Part shown: positions 10,851 to 22,763 of the stretch, one piece after another
Position numbering within the stretch: the first letter of the stretch is position 1
Layout: each line of letters starts with the position of its first letter
Origin: Akebia trifoliata
Lineage: Eukaryota > Streptophyta > Magnoliopsida > Ranunculales > Lardizabalaceae
Assembly: GCA_017979445.1 (NCBI GenBank)
Contig: CM030709.1
Location: 1,612,001 to 1,676,000 of the forward strand
DNA: 64,000 nt
Reading direction: 5' to 3'
Notes under the pieces: generated by a model
Told to the model about the DNA's origin: nothing
Seen by the model: the letters and a program-made list of their open reading frames with translations, nothing else
Database searches by the model: none
Translations under genes and position numbers: made by a program

Positions 10851-13686
10851 ATGGAAGATTACGAGGTGGGTTTCCTTCTGATCAACAGTTCTTCCAATAA
10901 ATTGTTTTCTATTTCTGTATTTTTCTTTCATCCATGTTAGAACTCTACACTTTTATTTTTTGCCATCATTTCTAATGAAATTCAAGTAATTATCTCTGTC
11001 CATTTTAAATCTCAAGTTCTGCAAATGGGTTATGGTTGTTAATTATTTCAATATTTATGATTAAGGGTAGTCGTTTGAGTTTTTAGTTAGCCTCAATTTG
11101 GGAATTTCGATGGTTGTAGTCATCACAACCCATCAAAGATTATTTGGGTTTTTTGATTGTTTACTTACTTTGCAAGAGATTTGTTTAATTTTGGCAATTG
11201 GTTTGTGCTTTAATTGATTAATGGGTTAGTGAATTTTGATCTAGGAAAAAGCAATTTAGTCCGAAATTGGCTATCTAAATAACCCATTATACGATATTTT
11301 ACCCTGTTGGCGAGGAATTAATTTTCTGGTGTTTATATGGTTGGGAAGGTTTCTTGGTGTCCCTTTTGATGAATTTTTGAACTATAACTATCTTTAATAA
11401 ACTAATTAGTGTTTTAGTTGTGAACCAAGCTTTGTTGGATTCTCAACATGGTTTTAAATCTTTTCCGAGTCCGAGATGACTTGTTCGACAGTATTGTCCA
11501 CCAACGAGATGGATAGACAAGTCAAACGTATCGGACGAGATTTAAAACCACGGCTCATTTTTCTCATTGTTGAACGAGACGACTCACATGTATCGGAAAA
11601 CTCGTCCAAGACGACTTGGTCTCGTTCATGGATGAGATGAGACGTCAAAACACAATTTTTAAAACCATGATTCTCAAGCCTACCTTTAAGTTATTTTGAA
11701 TCTTCTTTAAGACAGAATTTTGTTGTGGCATACTGATCTTCCCTGAAGTTCCTACAGTGACATGGGTTTTGGCATGACATATTGAGTCTTGGAACCGATC
11801 TTTAAGTGGGTGACCATAGCAACCTTATCTATAACTTATACCATGGCCATGTTATAGACAAAGATTGTGTTTTAGATAGATCCAATTGAATATATATATA
11901 TATATAATGTAACGCATTTTTATTGGCTTGGCATGTTTACTTTACTTCTATAAGTTTCCTTCACTTGTGATACTTTCTTGTCAAGTTTGAATCACAGCTG
12001 AAATATGATCATCAATTCTGTTCTGGCACCACTTTGATGGCACCCACTCTTCATCTTTGAAGCTTCTCTTTTTGACACTCTGTGTTTTATCTTGGAAACG
12101 TGTAAGTGTGGCGCACTTCGGACCGCCCTTGAGTCATGCAATTAATCTAATTTATTTATTTATTTATTATTGTGAAAATCTAAGGACGTGTCTTTTAAAC
12201 CACTATTATGTCTTACAAAGGCCATCACCGATCTCAACCCATTCATACTGCATGGTTCTGGTGGTGGGTTCATTCTTGAAAAATGGACCTCGTTAAATCT
12301 TCCATTCTATCTTATTCTTTGGGACGATTTCATATACTATGGAAAATGACATATCGGTTGGTGATGACTCACCCCTCCCCCATGCCTCTCTCCATAAGGT
12401 GGTTCCTCTTCCTTACGTTTTCTGGTATGCGTGCCACATGTATGGACTCTGTTGTCCACATTATCATACAAATGGTTCAATTCAAAGAATCTCGTTCTCC
12501 TCTTTTAGTTACATGGTTCTCCTCTTTTGACCTCATATTGAGGTTGTGAAACATCTTGGATGGTGAAGAGCTTCAAATACAAATGGGTGTCTTATTGACT
12601 TCGATGATCTTTTTGAGTGGTGGTTCTGACACTTCAAGTTTATAGTCACCTAAATTTACTAGTTTTGGTCTACTTTTTTATGTCCTAACTTGAAAATAAC
12701 TTCAGGTTGAAGAGAAAAAGCAAGCTGCGGCCGATGTTTTATTCCAATATTCACAATTTGTTATGACGTGTATTGGGGAGGGTGTTCGGCCTTGTGATTT
12801 AAGGCTACACTTAATGAAGGTACGTTTGTATCCATGAGTTCAGCATCTTCATTATTTAATTTGTTTTACAAGATAATAGTTTTTTTTTAAATAAAAAAAA
12901 CTGTATATTGGAATGTTATTTCTGTAATTAGTTGAATTCTCACTGACTTTTAATTTTATAACTTGACTTTTTGTCAACTAGAGTTTGCCCGTGCCTATGG
13001 CCTGGGCTTCCTCTTTGGGATCAAAAGAGTAAAAGAGGAAATATGGTAAAATTGGAGGGATATTTTTTTTTTTGTGTGTGGGGGTGGGGGAAGAAAGACC
13101 ATAAAGGGTAGTTGGATGGGATGTTTATACCCCCACAACTATAGCTGTAGTGGGACCCACCGTTGTGATTCATTATATATAATATTTAGATTTTTAATTT
13201 TTCTCATTCTCTCTATGGACAGTCTCAAGGCCTATTCAGTGTCAGATGTGGTTCTTGTTGACCAAAATTTGTTTTAATTGGATTACCTCAATCATCCACT
13301 GCACACTCTTTTGGTCAGTCACCATTGTTTATCCAACCTTCCATCTGGTAGATCATATGGTTAGGATCATCTAATCAGATTGATTTTGGCCCTGGTGATC
13401 TTCTTGTTTGACCAATCAAATGGGTGGGTTGAGACACCTCAGTGTGTCTAAGCCATGTACAGGGCACTGACATGCGCTGTGTATTATGACTTTATCCATG
13501 CATTCCTCCTAGTTTAAATGATCTTCTAATGAGGGGTTTGGCAACTTTGTTCAGGAGATTTCAGGCATGCCAACTTCTTTGAAGAGGGAGTCATCACAGA
13601 AAGAGGTTTCTCCTGATGCCATGGGCGAGTCATCAAGCTCGGGTGGGACCAAAATTGATAGAGCAGACAGCTCTCCATTGCTTTAG
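10851..13686 (+). CDS. Small conserved-looking protein of unknown function, three exons
   Basis: Coding exons are 10851-10865, 12706-12819 and 13555-13686, joined by GT-AG introns in phase 0, giving an 86-residue protein. Exon 2 encodes a helical, partly hydrophobic segment (AAADVLFQYSQFVMTCIG, then VRPCDLRLHLMKEISGMP). The C-terminus is Ser-rich (GESSSSGG) and likely disordered. There is no signal peptide, membrane helix or metal-binding motif. Exon joins keep the frame and the codon pattern looks protein-like, which supports a real gene. The start is the first ATG after a GA-rich probable 5' leader. I do not recognise the family and assign no function. Intron 1 carries a MITE at 11448-11668. 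Confidence 0.75.
11448..11668. mobile_element. ATGGTTTTAAA-family MITE in intron 1
   Basis: Ends ATGGTTTTAAA and TTTTTAAAACCAT bound about 221 bp rich in GAGACGA/TCGTCTC-like motifs. Related copies lie at 20081-20255, 26975-27203, 40656-40810 and 54475-54718. No transposase is present. Confidence 0.65.
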
Positions 13687-14141
13687 CTCATGAACCATCT
13701 GCGCGATAGCAGCCATCGCCACATTGGTTATCTAAACCAATTTCTGTAGGCCATTTGTTTGCCTTGGTTCTGTTGTCTTTCTTTTTGTGTGGCCTAACCA
13801 TCGACCTTCTAATTGGTACATAAATGTATGTTTTGGTTACTTCACCGATGTGATTAGTGTGTGAAGACTACAGATGCTGTGGGCTTATGGACATCCCTGG
13901 CCCTTTAGAACTCGACACAAATTTGCTTTAGAGTTGGGGGAACAAATTTCGATGCACCATCCCGATAAATCAAACGTGCAAGGATTTTGAGTCCACTTAT
14001 GTTCGATCTACACCTTACTGGGCCTACACAGATTTTGGGTCCGTTTTATTGGTGATAACCTAGCTTGTTATTCCAGTATCGTTAATCATGGTCTTGCGTA
14101 CCACTTAGCTCCATTTGTGAAGCTTTGGCCCAACTTTTTTA
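13687..14141. other. Probable 3' UTR and intergenic sequence
   Basis: Follows the stop codon of the small gene. It contains no other recognised coding sequence. It probably includes that gene's 3' UTR, but no strong single polyadenylation signal stands out. Confidence 0.4.
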
Positions 14142-14619
14142 AGATCTGCTATTGGCACCCAACTTTTACTTATTACACCAAAATTAGGAAAAAAAGAAAA
14201 AGAAAAAGGATTTTTCCCAAAATGTCGGCAACTTATGTCCAAATTCCAGTTTTGGTACACTGTTCATTTTAATTCTCAAAACAGTCATTTCACTTCTATA
14301 ATCAATGAATTTGTTGGTATTAAAAGTGATGAACTCATGAGATGTTTTAGGAATTAAAATCAACACTGTACCAAACCTGGAATTTCTTCATGTTCGCCCT
14401 AAAAAAAAAGGAATAATGTTGAAGTGACCTCGAGATCGTACCTCACATCGCACATCCTGAAGTGAAAGTGTGTAGGAATTATAGATGTTTTTGGACTCAT
14501 ATCTTAACAAAAAGCATTGATTCCTACATACTGAGGTACTCCAACACGATTCAAAAAAAAAAAAAAAAAAAAATGAATGGTAGGGAATAAATAAAAGTTG
14601 GGATGCCAATAATAGATCT
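14142..14619. mobile_element. Composite MITE carrying a second foldback
   Basis: The outer ends AGATCTGCTATTGGCACCC and GGATGCCAATAATAGATCT are inverted repeats matching the TTCTATTGGCAC family. Inside, at about 14411-14550, sits a separate hairpin of the family also seen at 51418-51580 and 60605-60758. An A-run lies next to the inner hairpin. The arrangement suggests one miniature element inserted into another. Confidence 0.65.
14411..14550. mobile_element. ACCTCNAGATNGTACCTCA-family foldback, copy 1
   Basis: Shares GACCTCGAGATCGTACCTCA with 51418-51580 and 60605-60758. Its centre pairs as ATTATAGATGTTTTT with AAAAAGCATTGATT around a TCATATC apex. The right arm is shorter than in the other copies. 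Confidence 0.6.
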
Positions 14620-16299
14620 ATTACTCTTTCCTTCCCGTATTAAGAAAACGATGAGTCCGACTAGCCTTCCTAAGTTAGTAAGGATTTCACCCTTATTAAG
14701 GGTACCTGGACTCAATTTGTGGCATAAAAAAAACATGATCTAATGCTCATGGTTGTAGAGGACAAAATTCTATGAATTTTAAAAAAATCATTTTTTACTG
14801 TTGAATTTTAATTTTAAATTTGGAAATTAAGTGGAAGTTCAGTAGCAGTCAATTGTCAAAACCTTGGATCAAGTCCAAAATAAATTTATTATTATTTTTT
14901 TTTTTCAAAGAAATCTAGAAGACCGTGGTGTTGGATTTCTAATGCGGTAATCCATCTAAGCAAGACGACCCTCACTAAGACTTAAAATCTTACTAAGTAA
15001 GGACAGGGTTTCTCAATGATAATCATCTGATTGATTAAGAGAAAAATATCCTGGCTGTGGTTATCTGATCAACTAGGGGACCACTATAAGCACTGTTGCA
15101 TGCAAGCCACCTGTAATCTGTATGTGTGGTTTATTTCTCGTACCTTCCTCCGCATCACCGAAAACCTGTAGACCACTTGTCCCCTTACGTATGACTCGTC
15201 AATTGATTAAGTTTAGGGTGTACACCGTAATTTCACTCTTAAATTAAGCGAGAGAAAGATCAAAAATCTCCCTCACATAGATTCGTTCGCACTGGAGAGA
15301 CCGAGACTGTCCCTCTCAAGTTACGACTGTAAAATTCATAAATTCTAGTGTGAGTCTCTCTCTCTCTCTCTCGCTGTTTGTCTATCTCTGTTTGATAATC
15401 TATCTTACTTGTTGTCTGGATCTGTGGATTTATATTTGCATTATTTTTTCTCGATTGATTTCCATAAGAAACCTAAAAAATATTACAGAAAAATCGTATG
15501 AGATTCGAAACTAGGGTTCTACAGCTCCTTTTGTGAGGAAAAAAAATTATTTGCTCATCCCCAGGCTTCGATTGTTTCTTGTGTTTAAGAGTTTCAGATT
15601 CTGCAGTTTTATATAAATTTCACTTATTAGGGAGGTTGATGATCTCCTCATTTTCAAAAAAGAAAAATAAAATAAAAATCATTTTAAGTGTTGTAGATGA
15701 GAAATCACTGATCACTCTCTATAGGTCCATTATATGAGACACGCGGTATTCATTCGTGTGGTAAGGACACACATTTGCTAAATTTGTTCTGGAATGTTTA
15801 AAGGAATGGGTGCAGATCGGATGGTCTAGATCATCCAATCATAATGGTCTCACATGATCTGTTATGGAAGACTCACTGAATAGTGCATCCAGACTTAATT
15901 TGTGAAAATTGAAAATTATTTTTATGTTTTATATACACTAGAATCTGATCTACAAATAATGTATACGTTCACACGTAGCTTAGAATCAAGAGCTGAGACA
16001 TACCAAGTGATGGGCCCCACCTATGATGCCTCCGCAAAAAATTGAATTCGTCGATGTATCAAGAAGCCGAGGAAAAAAATGTGTATTAACTGATGAATCA
16101 TCCATAACCCATGGGCAATTCAGAATCATTTTGTTTTTGGTGGTTTACCTATTTGAGATTGCACTTGTGTGTTGTGGGTCCAGTGGAGAGCATTAACCAA
16201 TATATCTACAGGTTATTCTTACACTGACAATCTTGAATCCTTAAGCTTGACAGTTCACCTTACAAATTACATAATAATTATTATTATTTTTTCACTTAT
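14620..16299. other. Intergenic, then likely 5' leader region of SGF11
   Basis: Up to about 15.2 kb no gene is recognised. From about 15240 the sequence becomes leader-like, with a CT-repeat (about 15352-15372) of the kind common in plant 5' UTRs. This fits a 5' UTR exon spliced across a long leader intron to the SGF11 start at 16645. That is inference; no transcript data are available here. Confidence 0.35.
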
Positions 16300-16515
16300 C
16301 GTCGGTATCCTCACCCTTCTGGTAAGACTAATCCCATGGTTACATGCATCGCCCCCTCGGAAAGTCTTACATGCAACTAGTTGAGTCGAGGGTCAACCGG
16401 ACCTTGGAGGGTGGCTCGAAGGAATTCATTACTTCGTGGGGTTTTGAACACTTGACCTACCCTTCCCGAGGAGCTTATCAAGGCTCGGCTTGCCACTAGG
16501 CCAACCCGTTGGGGT
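16300..16515 (+). mobile_element. SINE-like repeat fragment, copy 1
   Basis: A moderately GC-rich block running from GGTATCCTCACCC through GGTTTTGAACACTTGACC (similar to a pol III B box) to GGCCAACCCGTTGGGGTTA. Its first 130 bp or so match the reverse complement of 22370-22480. The dispersed copies and B-box-like motif suggest a tRNA-derived SINE, but no A box or tail is obvious. Confidence 0.5.
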
Positions 16516-16644
16516 TACAAATTACATAATTATAACTTAATCTATTTATGGTCTTTTAATTGTATACAAGTGTAGCTTCAATGACAATATTTTACCAAAG
16601 CTTTCAGTGAATAGTAGGGAAGAGGCAGTGGTGAGACTCTACAC

Positions 16645-18466
16645 ATGTCAATTCCAAATGATGATAATGCATCTTCTCATTCTCAGGTAACTTCTCCCGT
16701 TATACTTGTAAACACACATCATTTTGCAGTTTGACCTAATGTAATAAAATATATGAATGTGTATATACCCTTGATCTTTGATTATATTGAGTAGGTGGTA
16801 GTTTATTAAACTTTTCGTGAATTCTGTTCATGGAGGTTGCTTTTGGTTATCAAATGAGATAAGTTTTGGATTCAAGAAACTCAACATGTCAATATTTGGC
16901 TATTTTGTATTGAGGGCTATGCTTAATTGTGGAAAGATCCGTGAGAAAATTGTCTGCCTGTGTTTGGTTGCACATTTGACCGAAAACTTATCAGAATAGA
17001 TCATTGGAAGTTCACAGATATGATGCTCAAATTAGATTTCCTCCGTTTTTTTTTTTTTGCATCCATGGTATTGCATCATCACCCTCTTGATGGGGTTAAC
17101 TTTGGTTGTCAATCTCCTTGGTCATTGATCGGGGAATCTTTCTTCACAAACTAAACAAAACTCTCAGTAGGCAGGCCTCACATTATTTTGTCTGAGGCAA
17201 TAGATTTCCTCAGTTTTCTTGATCTATTTGCAGCTTAACCTATGTTTGCCTTGAGGAAACTTTTATCTACTTCTAGCTACCAATATGCAAAACCTGTTCG
17301 TCTTTAACAGTTTAACCTATCTTCTTTGGACCTCCTATAGTATATTGCTTGATGGTTCTTGAAATTTGCCAACTATGGAGCAAAAGAAGTTCCAAGTGAA
17401 TTATATAACACAGAGTGGCTTCTTCTAGGGAAACTCTTAGGGATTCAAAGGTTAGTAGATTCTCATCGTGAGGTTGATCTCTTTGAATCTTCATTTGGTT
17501 CCTTTCTTATATTAAACTCAGGTACATACGTTGGAAAATGGGAGCAGGTGCAGTAAGGGTGAATGGCAGTTCTCGAGAAAATCAGAAAGTAGAAGTCCTA
17601 GGAAGTATCTATATCAAATAATATTAAAAAGAAAAGAAAAAATAAAAATGCTACAAAGACCAGGCTGAAGTTGATATGATAGAATTGGAATCATCATTGT
17701 TGCTGATGGGAGGAGGGGAAGCACCCTGTTTAGAAAATTTCTAGTATTAAATTCCTTGATAGGAAAGGATTCAAACTGAAACAATACAAGAACATAAAAT
17801 CTAGCTGAGGAAAATCATCTATTTGGGAAAATGTCTTGAGAAGAACCCGAGTTTTATTGTGTTTTTTTGCTTGCAGTTGTCATCTCATTTTTTGGGGGAC
17901 CTTCTCGATTCCATAATTGTAGATGTTGCATCCGAATGCCATCGTATAGCTAGGCTAGGTCTTGACCATAATTTGGAAGCGCAGGAAGAAGAATTGAAGC
18001 TGTCCACACAAGCCCGGGCAAGGGTAGCTGACCCTAGCAACAGTGGTGAAGCAAATAGCAAGTATGTAGTCGACATATTTGGTCAAACTCATCCTCCTGT
18101 TGCGAGCGAAATATTTGAGTGCATGAACTGTGGGCGGTCGATCATGGCTGGAAGGTTTGCTCCTCATTTGGAGAAGTGCATGGGAAAGGTTGGTTTCTTT
18201 AATCTCCTGTTTCCTTACAACTCTTTTAGTTTGTTTGCTTTATAAACTATGATGAACTGGAATATATTTTCCATTTTTTTTTCCAGGGTAGGAAAGCTCG
18301 TCCCAAGGCGACGAGAAGTAGTACGGCTTCACAGAACCGATATTCCCGTGGAAGCCCCATTTCCCCATACTCTACTTATTCCAATTCCACAGGTGTAAAT
18401 CGGGTTGCAAATGGAACACCTGTCACAGGTGAGGACTATGGCGAGGGTGCCTTTGAAGAGCCATGA
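16645..18466 (+). CDS. SGF11: SAGA-associated factor 11 (SGF11) homologue
   Basis: Coding exons 16645-16686, 17877-18188 and 18287-18466, all phase-0 GT-AG joins, give 177 residues. The N-terminal helix region LGDLLDSIIVDVASECHR (residues 20-37) matches the SGF11 family helix that packs against the ubiquitin protease module. Residues 96-115 form a CxxC-x11-HxxxC zinc finger with sequence CMNCGR...HLEKC. The tail is Ser-, Arg- and Pro-rich. SGF11 is a subunit of the SAGA deubiquitination module that removes ubiquitin from histone H2B in the nucleus. The MSIPNDD start was chosen because it splices in frame and resembles plant SGF11 N-termini. An in-frame upstream ATG at 17823 lies in intron sequence and was rejected. 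Confidence 0.92.
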
Positions 18467-18719
18467 CTTGGTGAAATGGTGTGTTTTGAACTTCTGTAAC
18501 GGAACGCTTAACTTAATTATTTTGTCATGAGCTGAGCAAATCTAGCATATACATGACCAATGACTTTTAACATTTTATGTTAACGGAGAGGTTGCAACAT
18601 TGTTATGGTATTGTTGATGGTCTCCCCAGTTTGGATGTTAGGAGACCACACTCAAGATCTTATCTTTCTTTGCAATTTTTTTTTGGGTAATATCTGTTAT
18701 TGTTCTTGTTATCATCGTA

Positions 18720-19043
18720 GGCCTTGAAAACAGAGATTGAAAGAGAGAAACAACAGTGTATTCCTGATTAAGGAGAGTACGGCTCAAGCGGTGATTATGG
18801 AGATTTTGGGGTTACTTTTCTTTTGATTGATGATGAGGAAAGACTTCGCAGGACTGCTTCTAGGATTTTGTTTTCCATTGGGATATCATTCGACTCTTAG
18901 CCCTCTTTCGGACTTGTATTTTTCTTCTTGGATTGCTTGTTTTCCTTTTTGTGTTTTTTCTCACTGTATGGGGGTTATCTCAGTCTCTTGTTTATATGTT
19001 TTAGTTTCTAATAAAAAATTTATAATTTAAAAAAAAAAAAAAG
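18720..19043 (+). mobile_element. LINE-like 3' end with poly(A) tail
   Basis: T-rich sequence containing CACTGTATGGGGGTTATCTC and TTTCTAATAAAAAATTTATA, followed by a run of about 14 A (19029-19042). Plant L1-type LINE copies often end in this way. The 5' part is missing and the start is approximate. An alternative is a retrogene tail or the 3' UTR of SGF11 itself. Confidence 0.5.
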
Positions 19044-20080
19044 GGATTCGAAGGAGAGTAAGATATAAACTAGAGGGAAGAAGCTTTTGTTCACTTCAAC
19101 AACTCTATTGAGAATTCCAGTCCAATATTTGAAGATGAAAATAGATGGAGACAATTACAAAAAGGATATTGTTTCATTCAGTTTAGGTGGACCTCATCCA
19201 GCTTAGGTGGATGCCATCAATGTCAGGTTGCCTGAAATACTGTTTCATTTGTGGAAGTTGCAACTTGGGCTGTATGAAAAAGCTCTGCTTGCAGCCACAG
19301 ATGCAATTTATGTGACTGAGAACCTAACGATTTAACACAAATTTAAAAAAAAAAAATGGATGTAAACATAGATGAATAAATACGTCAAAATTATTACTCA
19401 AATTATCATTCAAGTACTTAAGAAACTCCTCAATCGTCTTAAGATTCAATGTTTTCATAACTAGCTTTTTGAAGTCATTATAATTAGTCTTCATCTTTTT
19501 GTAAATCTATTCGACATACATGGTGTCAGTCCATTTCTCATTTTTATTTGATTTACTTCAAATATTATCTAATTATGTAGAGGTAAAAAATCGCTTCAAG
19601 ATTTCATTAAAAAAAAATCATGAATATCATAGGGAAATATGGTCAAAGAACATCCATTTTTTTTTTACCTATAATCTTCATGCCATTATTAGATGGTTGT
19701 ATTATTTTGTATGATAGCACCATTCCACTTTAGTCCTCCAACATCACATGGTTGTATTACATCCATTTTCAGGCCCTATATGCATGCATTATATCCCTCT
19801 TTTCTAGACCCCTTTTACCATGACTTTCCTCATTTTTTTAGATAACTTTTACAGTGATTTTTACCCTTTTGAATAGAAAAAAATTATATTCCTAAACTTT
19901 ACTAAGATTCCACCCTTACGATTGATGCTTCAAGATTATACATGACAAAATTTTATGAATTTTGATTAGAAAAAAAAAAAAGGGAGTAATTTTTCACTGT
20001 TCAGAAAATGTTTGTCATCTTTAAAAGAGAAATATACTAATCCTTATCACAATGTAACTTTTACATCTATCCATATAGAA
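19044..20080. other. Intergenic, no gene recognised
   Basis: AT-rich sequence with several A/T runs. No protein domain, RNA gene or paired repeat was recognised. Confidence 0.45.
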
Positions 20081-20255
20081 TATGATTTCAAAACTCATCC
20101 GAGATCGAATTGTCTCAATATTGCCCAGCAACGAGACAGATAGACAAGTCATTGTATCAGACTAGATTTAAAATCATGTTCCTCTTATTGTTTATTATTC
20201 TCTTATTGTTTTGTTGAATGATTGATGAGATATCAAAATGAGTTTTAAAAACCAT
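20081..20255. mobile_element. ATGGTTTTAAA-family MITE, copy 2
   Basis: The left end TATGATTTCAAAACTCATC and right end GATGAGATATC...GTTTTAAAAACCAT match the family at 11448-11668. The AACGAGACAGATAGACAAGTC motif inside is shared with copy 1. Confidence 0.6.
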
Positions 20256-20553
20256 GATATTGAAAGAACGTTTTTTTTGTTGGAATTCTTTCATGTAAAT
20301 TCCGATTTATACCCATGGATTAATGAATTATGTGATTGACTTCAGATATATAAATAAATAAATAAAAATATCTCATGTCCTCTCACTTCACAGAAATAAA
20401 AATAAAAATAAAAATTGCCATTGGTTTGCTTGCAAAACACATTAATTAACACTACAACAGAATAACTTAATCCTAAATCCTAATCACAAGAAAGACACTC
20501 GAGATTCAAATCCTCATCATCCATGTTCACGATCATACGCATTCTCTCGATTG

Positions 20554-20955
20554 TCACGAATCAGGCAAACTGTTCATCAAAATCACTGCTTGCAGTGGAT
20601 GAGTAACAGGTGCCTCCACCTCTTCAAGATCCCTAGCCATCGAACCCATCTCAAGTATGTGATCGATTACATTAGTTTCTTCTAACATCTTATGTTGTGT
20701 GTACTTCTTGAAAAGCAACATTCGACGAGCCACAAATGTCGAAACGAACATCTTAGTTAGGGCATCCATCATCTCTTTAGCTGTTTTGTATTTCTCGAAG
20801 AAGAGAAGGAGATTGTCTTCCATGAAGTGGCGACAAGAGATCCATTTCTTCTATCGTTCTCTTTCTTCTTCTAGGGTGTTTTCTGTTGGATCTGTGAGAA
20901 CGTAGGACACACCAACATCGAAGAGGACGATTTCAGATTCTGAATTTGGATCCAT
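20554..20955 (-). pseudogene. Copia-type gag relic
   Basis: From MDPNSES at 20955 the minus strand reads as a gag N-terminus, interrupted by a stop and frame change near 20840. It then runs on from 20823 as 89 residues containing KTAKEMMDALTKMF, a hallmark spacing of the UBN2 gag domain, and MARDLEEVEAPVTHPLQAVI with LMNSLPDS at the end (family pattern ...LLxSLPxS). The frame stops there and no protease or polymerase follows. It is a broken fragment of a Copia element. Confidence 0.75.
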
Positions 20956-21471
20956 TTGTTCTGAGTTTGTTGGTGGTGTTGAGATCTGGGTAGATGATCT
21001 CAGACAACATGGTTGAAGATCGATTGATCGAATTCAGATTTCTCAGAGAAAAAGATTTCCAGAGATTTGGGGGAAAAGCCAAAGAGGAAAGTTTTTTTAT
21101 TATTATTATAATAAAGTGACACGTGGAGAGGATTACGTCACTGAGTTAGATTGTAAGTCCTTGAGATATGTGATCTACTAAATACGACCGTAGATTTCCT
21201 TTTACAGGAAGTAGTGTCCTACCTAGGATGACCCTTCGACCGAACGTCTTTGGTGACTGAAAGTTGGTGTGATTTCGATAACACCTCTATATTTTGGTAA
21301 ATATTTGAGATACCCCTTTGTTTTCAAACTGATGACACGACCCTCGACCTCAGTCTTCTCTTATAGATTAGTTCTAAATGACCTAAAAGTCCCTTATATT
21401 TTTTTGCTCTTAAAATTTAAAATCCATATTTTCAAGCTGTTTTAACCTCTATGGTAAACTTATTCTGATCC
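20956..21471. other. Sequence upstream of the gag relic, no gene
   Basis: On the minus strand this would be leader of the gag relic. It contains CACGTGGAGAGGATTACGTCA near 21120. No LTR was identified. Confidence 0.4.
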
Positions 21472-21690
21472 ATAGCTTTATCTTCATTCAAATTGACTTC
21501 AATCTTTCCTTGACTCTTTGTGAAAAACTCTAGAGTTTTTAAGGTTTAAGTGAGGCTTAAAATGGGTGGGGTCCATAACTTTATGTTCAATCAAATTGAC
21601 TTCAATCTTTCCTTAACCCTTTGTGGAAAACTCTGGCCTTTTTTTTTTTTTTTAAAGGGTTAAGTAGGATATAAAACGGATTGAGTTCAG
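21472..21690. repeat. Imperfect tandem duplication, about 110 bp
   Basis: CAAATTGACTTCAATCTTTCCTT occurs twice, about 110 bp apart, preceded each time by CCATARCTTTAT and followed by CTTTGTGRAAAACTCT. The second unit has a run of T near 21640. Confidence 0.7.
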
Positions 21691-22369
21691 GCGGATATGC
21701 GTCTATCCATATTCATATCCATATCCAGATTTTTTATTTGGATTTAGATCCGGTTCTGATTTGGATCCTATTAACTCAAATCATATCCAATTTTTTTTAA
21801 GTTTCATAAAACCCATATTTTTTACCACTTCACCTAATACTCATTTGTTGATATATGATAGATTAACAAATATAAAAATATAACATACAACATACAAAAT
21901 AATGTATCATTCAGATATAGGTGGATGTAGGGATTAACCTATATCTAACTCGAGTCAAGGGATATCAACTCATATTTTAATTCGGATGTACTTGAAGAAA
22001 TCAAATCCACTAAAAAAGAGATTCGAATCACTCAGATTTCAGATAAAATCTGACCCGTTTAACCCCTAGGTTTAAGATCAAATCTAAAAATTTGAAGATA
22101 AGTAGTTTTGGGGGAAAAAATCAAAAGTTTTAGCTATAAGTTAAAGACATTGGCAATTAGATTATTTTCTTTTAGTCTATCAAGAAAATTAAGTTGAGAG
22201 GTAACGTGTGATCAATTTAAAGATATAGGGGTTTATATTCTCAATATTCTTAAAAATAAAACACGGTAAAGTTGCTAATGTTAGCAACAATCAATCAATG
22301 AAAAAGACATACACGAAGAATAGCTCAAGTGTTTCAAACCCCATGAAACAATGAAATCCTTAGGGTTAC
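21691..22369. other. Intergenic, degenerate repeat-like sequence
   Basis: Repeated ATCCATATCCATAT and GGATTTAGATCCGG motifs near 21.7 kb and ACCCCTAGG near 22070 suggest a decayed element. No TIR pair with a target duplication could be defined. No gene was recognised. Confidence 0.35.
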
Positions 22370-22480
22370 CCTTCAGTTCTGGTTGACCCTCGACTCAACC
22401 AATTGCACGTAGGACTTTCCGAGGGGGCAGTGCATGTGACCGTGGGATTAGTCTCACCCCAAGGGTGGGGATACCCAAGA
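22370..22480 (-). mobile_element. SINE-like repeat fragment, copy 2
   Basis: The reverse complement matches 16305-16420, with shared landmarks GACTAATCCCA, GCCCCCTCGGAAAGTC and GAGTCGAGGGTCAACC. It sits just downstream of the BAG gene on the same strand. Confidence 0.55.
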
Positions 22481-22763
22481 CATGCACACACAAAAAACAA
22501 AAAAAACAAAAATGTTACTCTACCACTATGACCCAAGTATATCTGAAAAAAAAAAAAAAACTTATGTACAAATATCAACTTTTGTTCAAAATATACATGT
22601 TATTTTCTCCCTATTCATGGAGGCCTCTCCTCTCTCACTACTAAACAAAAATTTGAACAATCAATGAAGCAAAAGCACAACACTATTAGATTTGTTCCAA
22701 ATATGATAGCATTTTGAACACCATCAGGAGTGTACTAACCAGAGAAACTGATAGGACCTCAGC

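Noticed and set aside
12283..12549. Overlapping plus-strand frames in intron 1 of the small gene
   Set aside because: No known domain, and the flanking exons splice across them; they are probably chance frames or remains of an inserted fragment.
17823..17876. In-frame extension of SGF11 upstream of exon 2
   Set aside because: It runs through a T-rich stretch ending TTGCAG, a clear splice acceptor, and the exon at 16645-16686 supplies the expected SGF11 N-terminus in frame.
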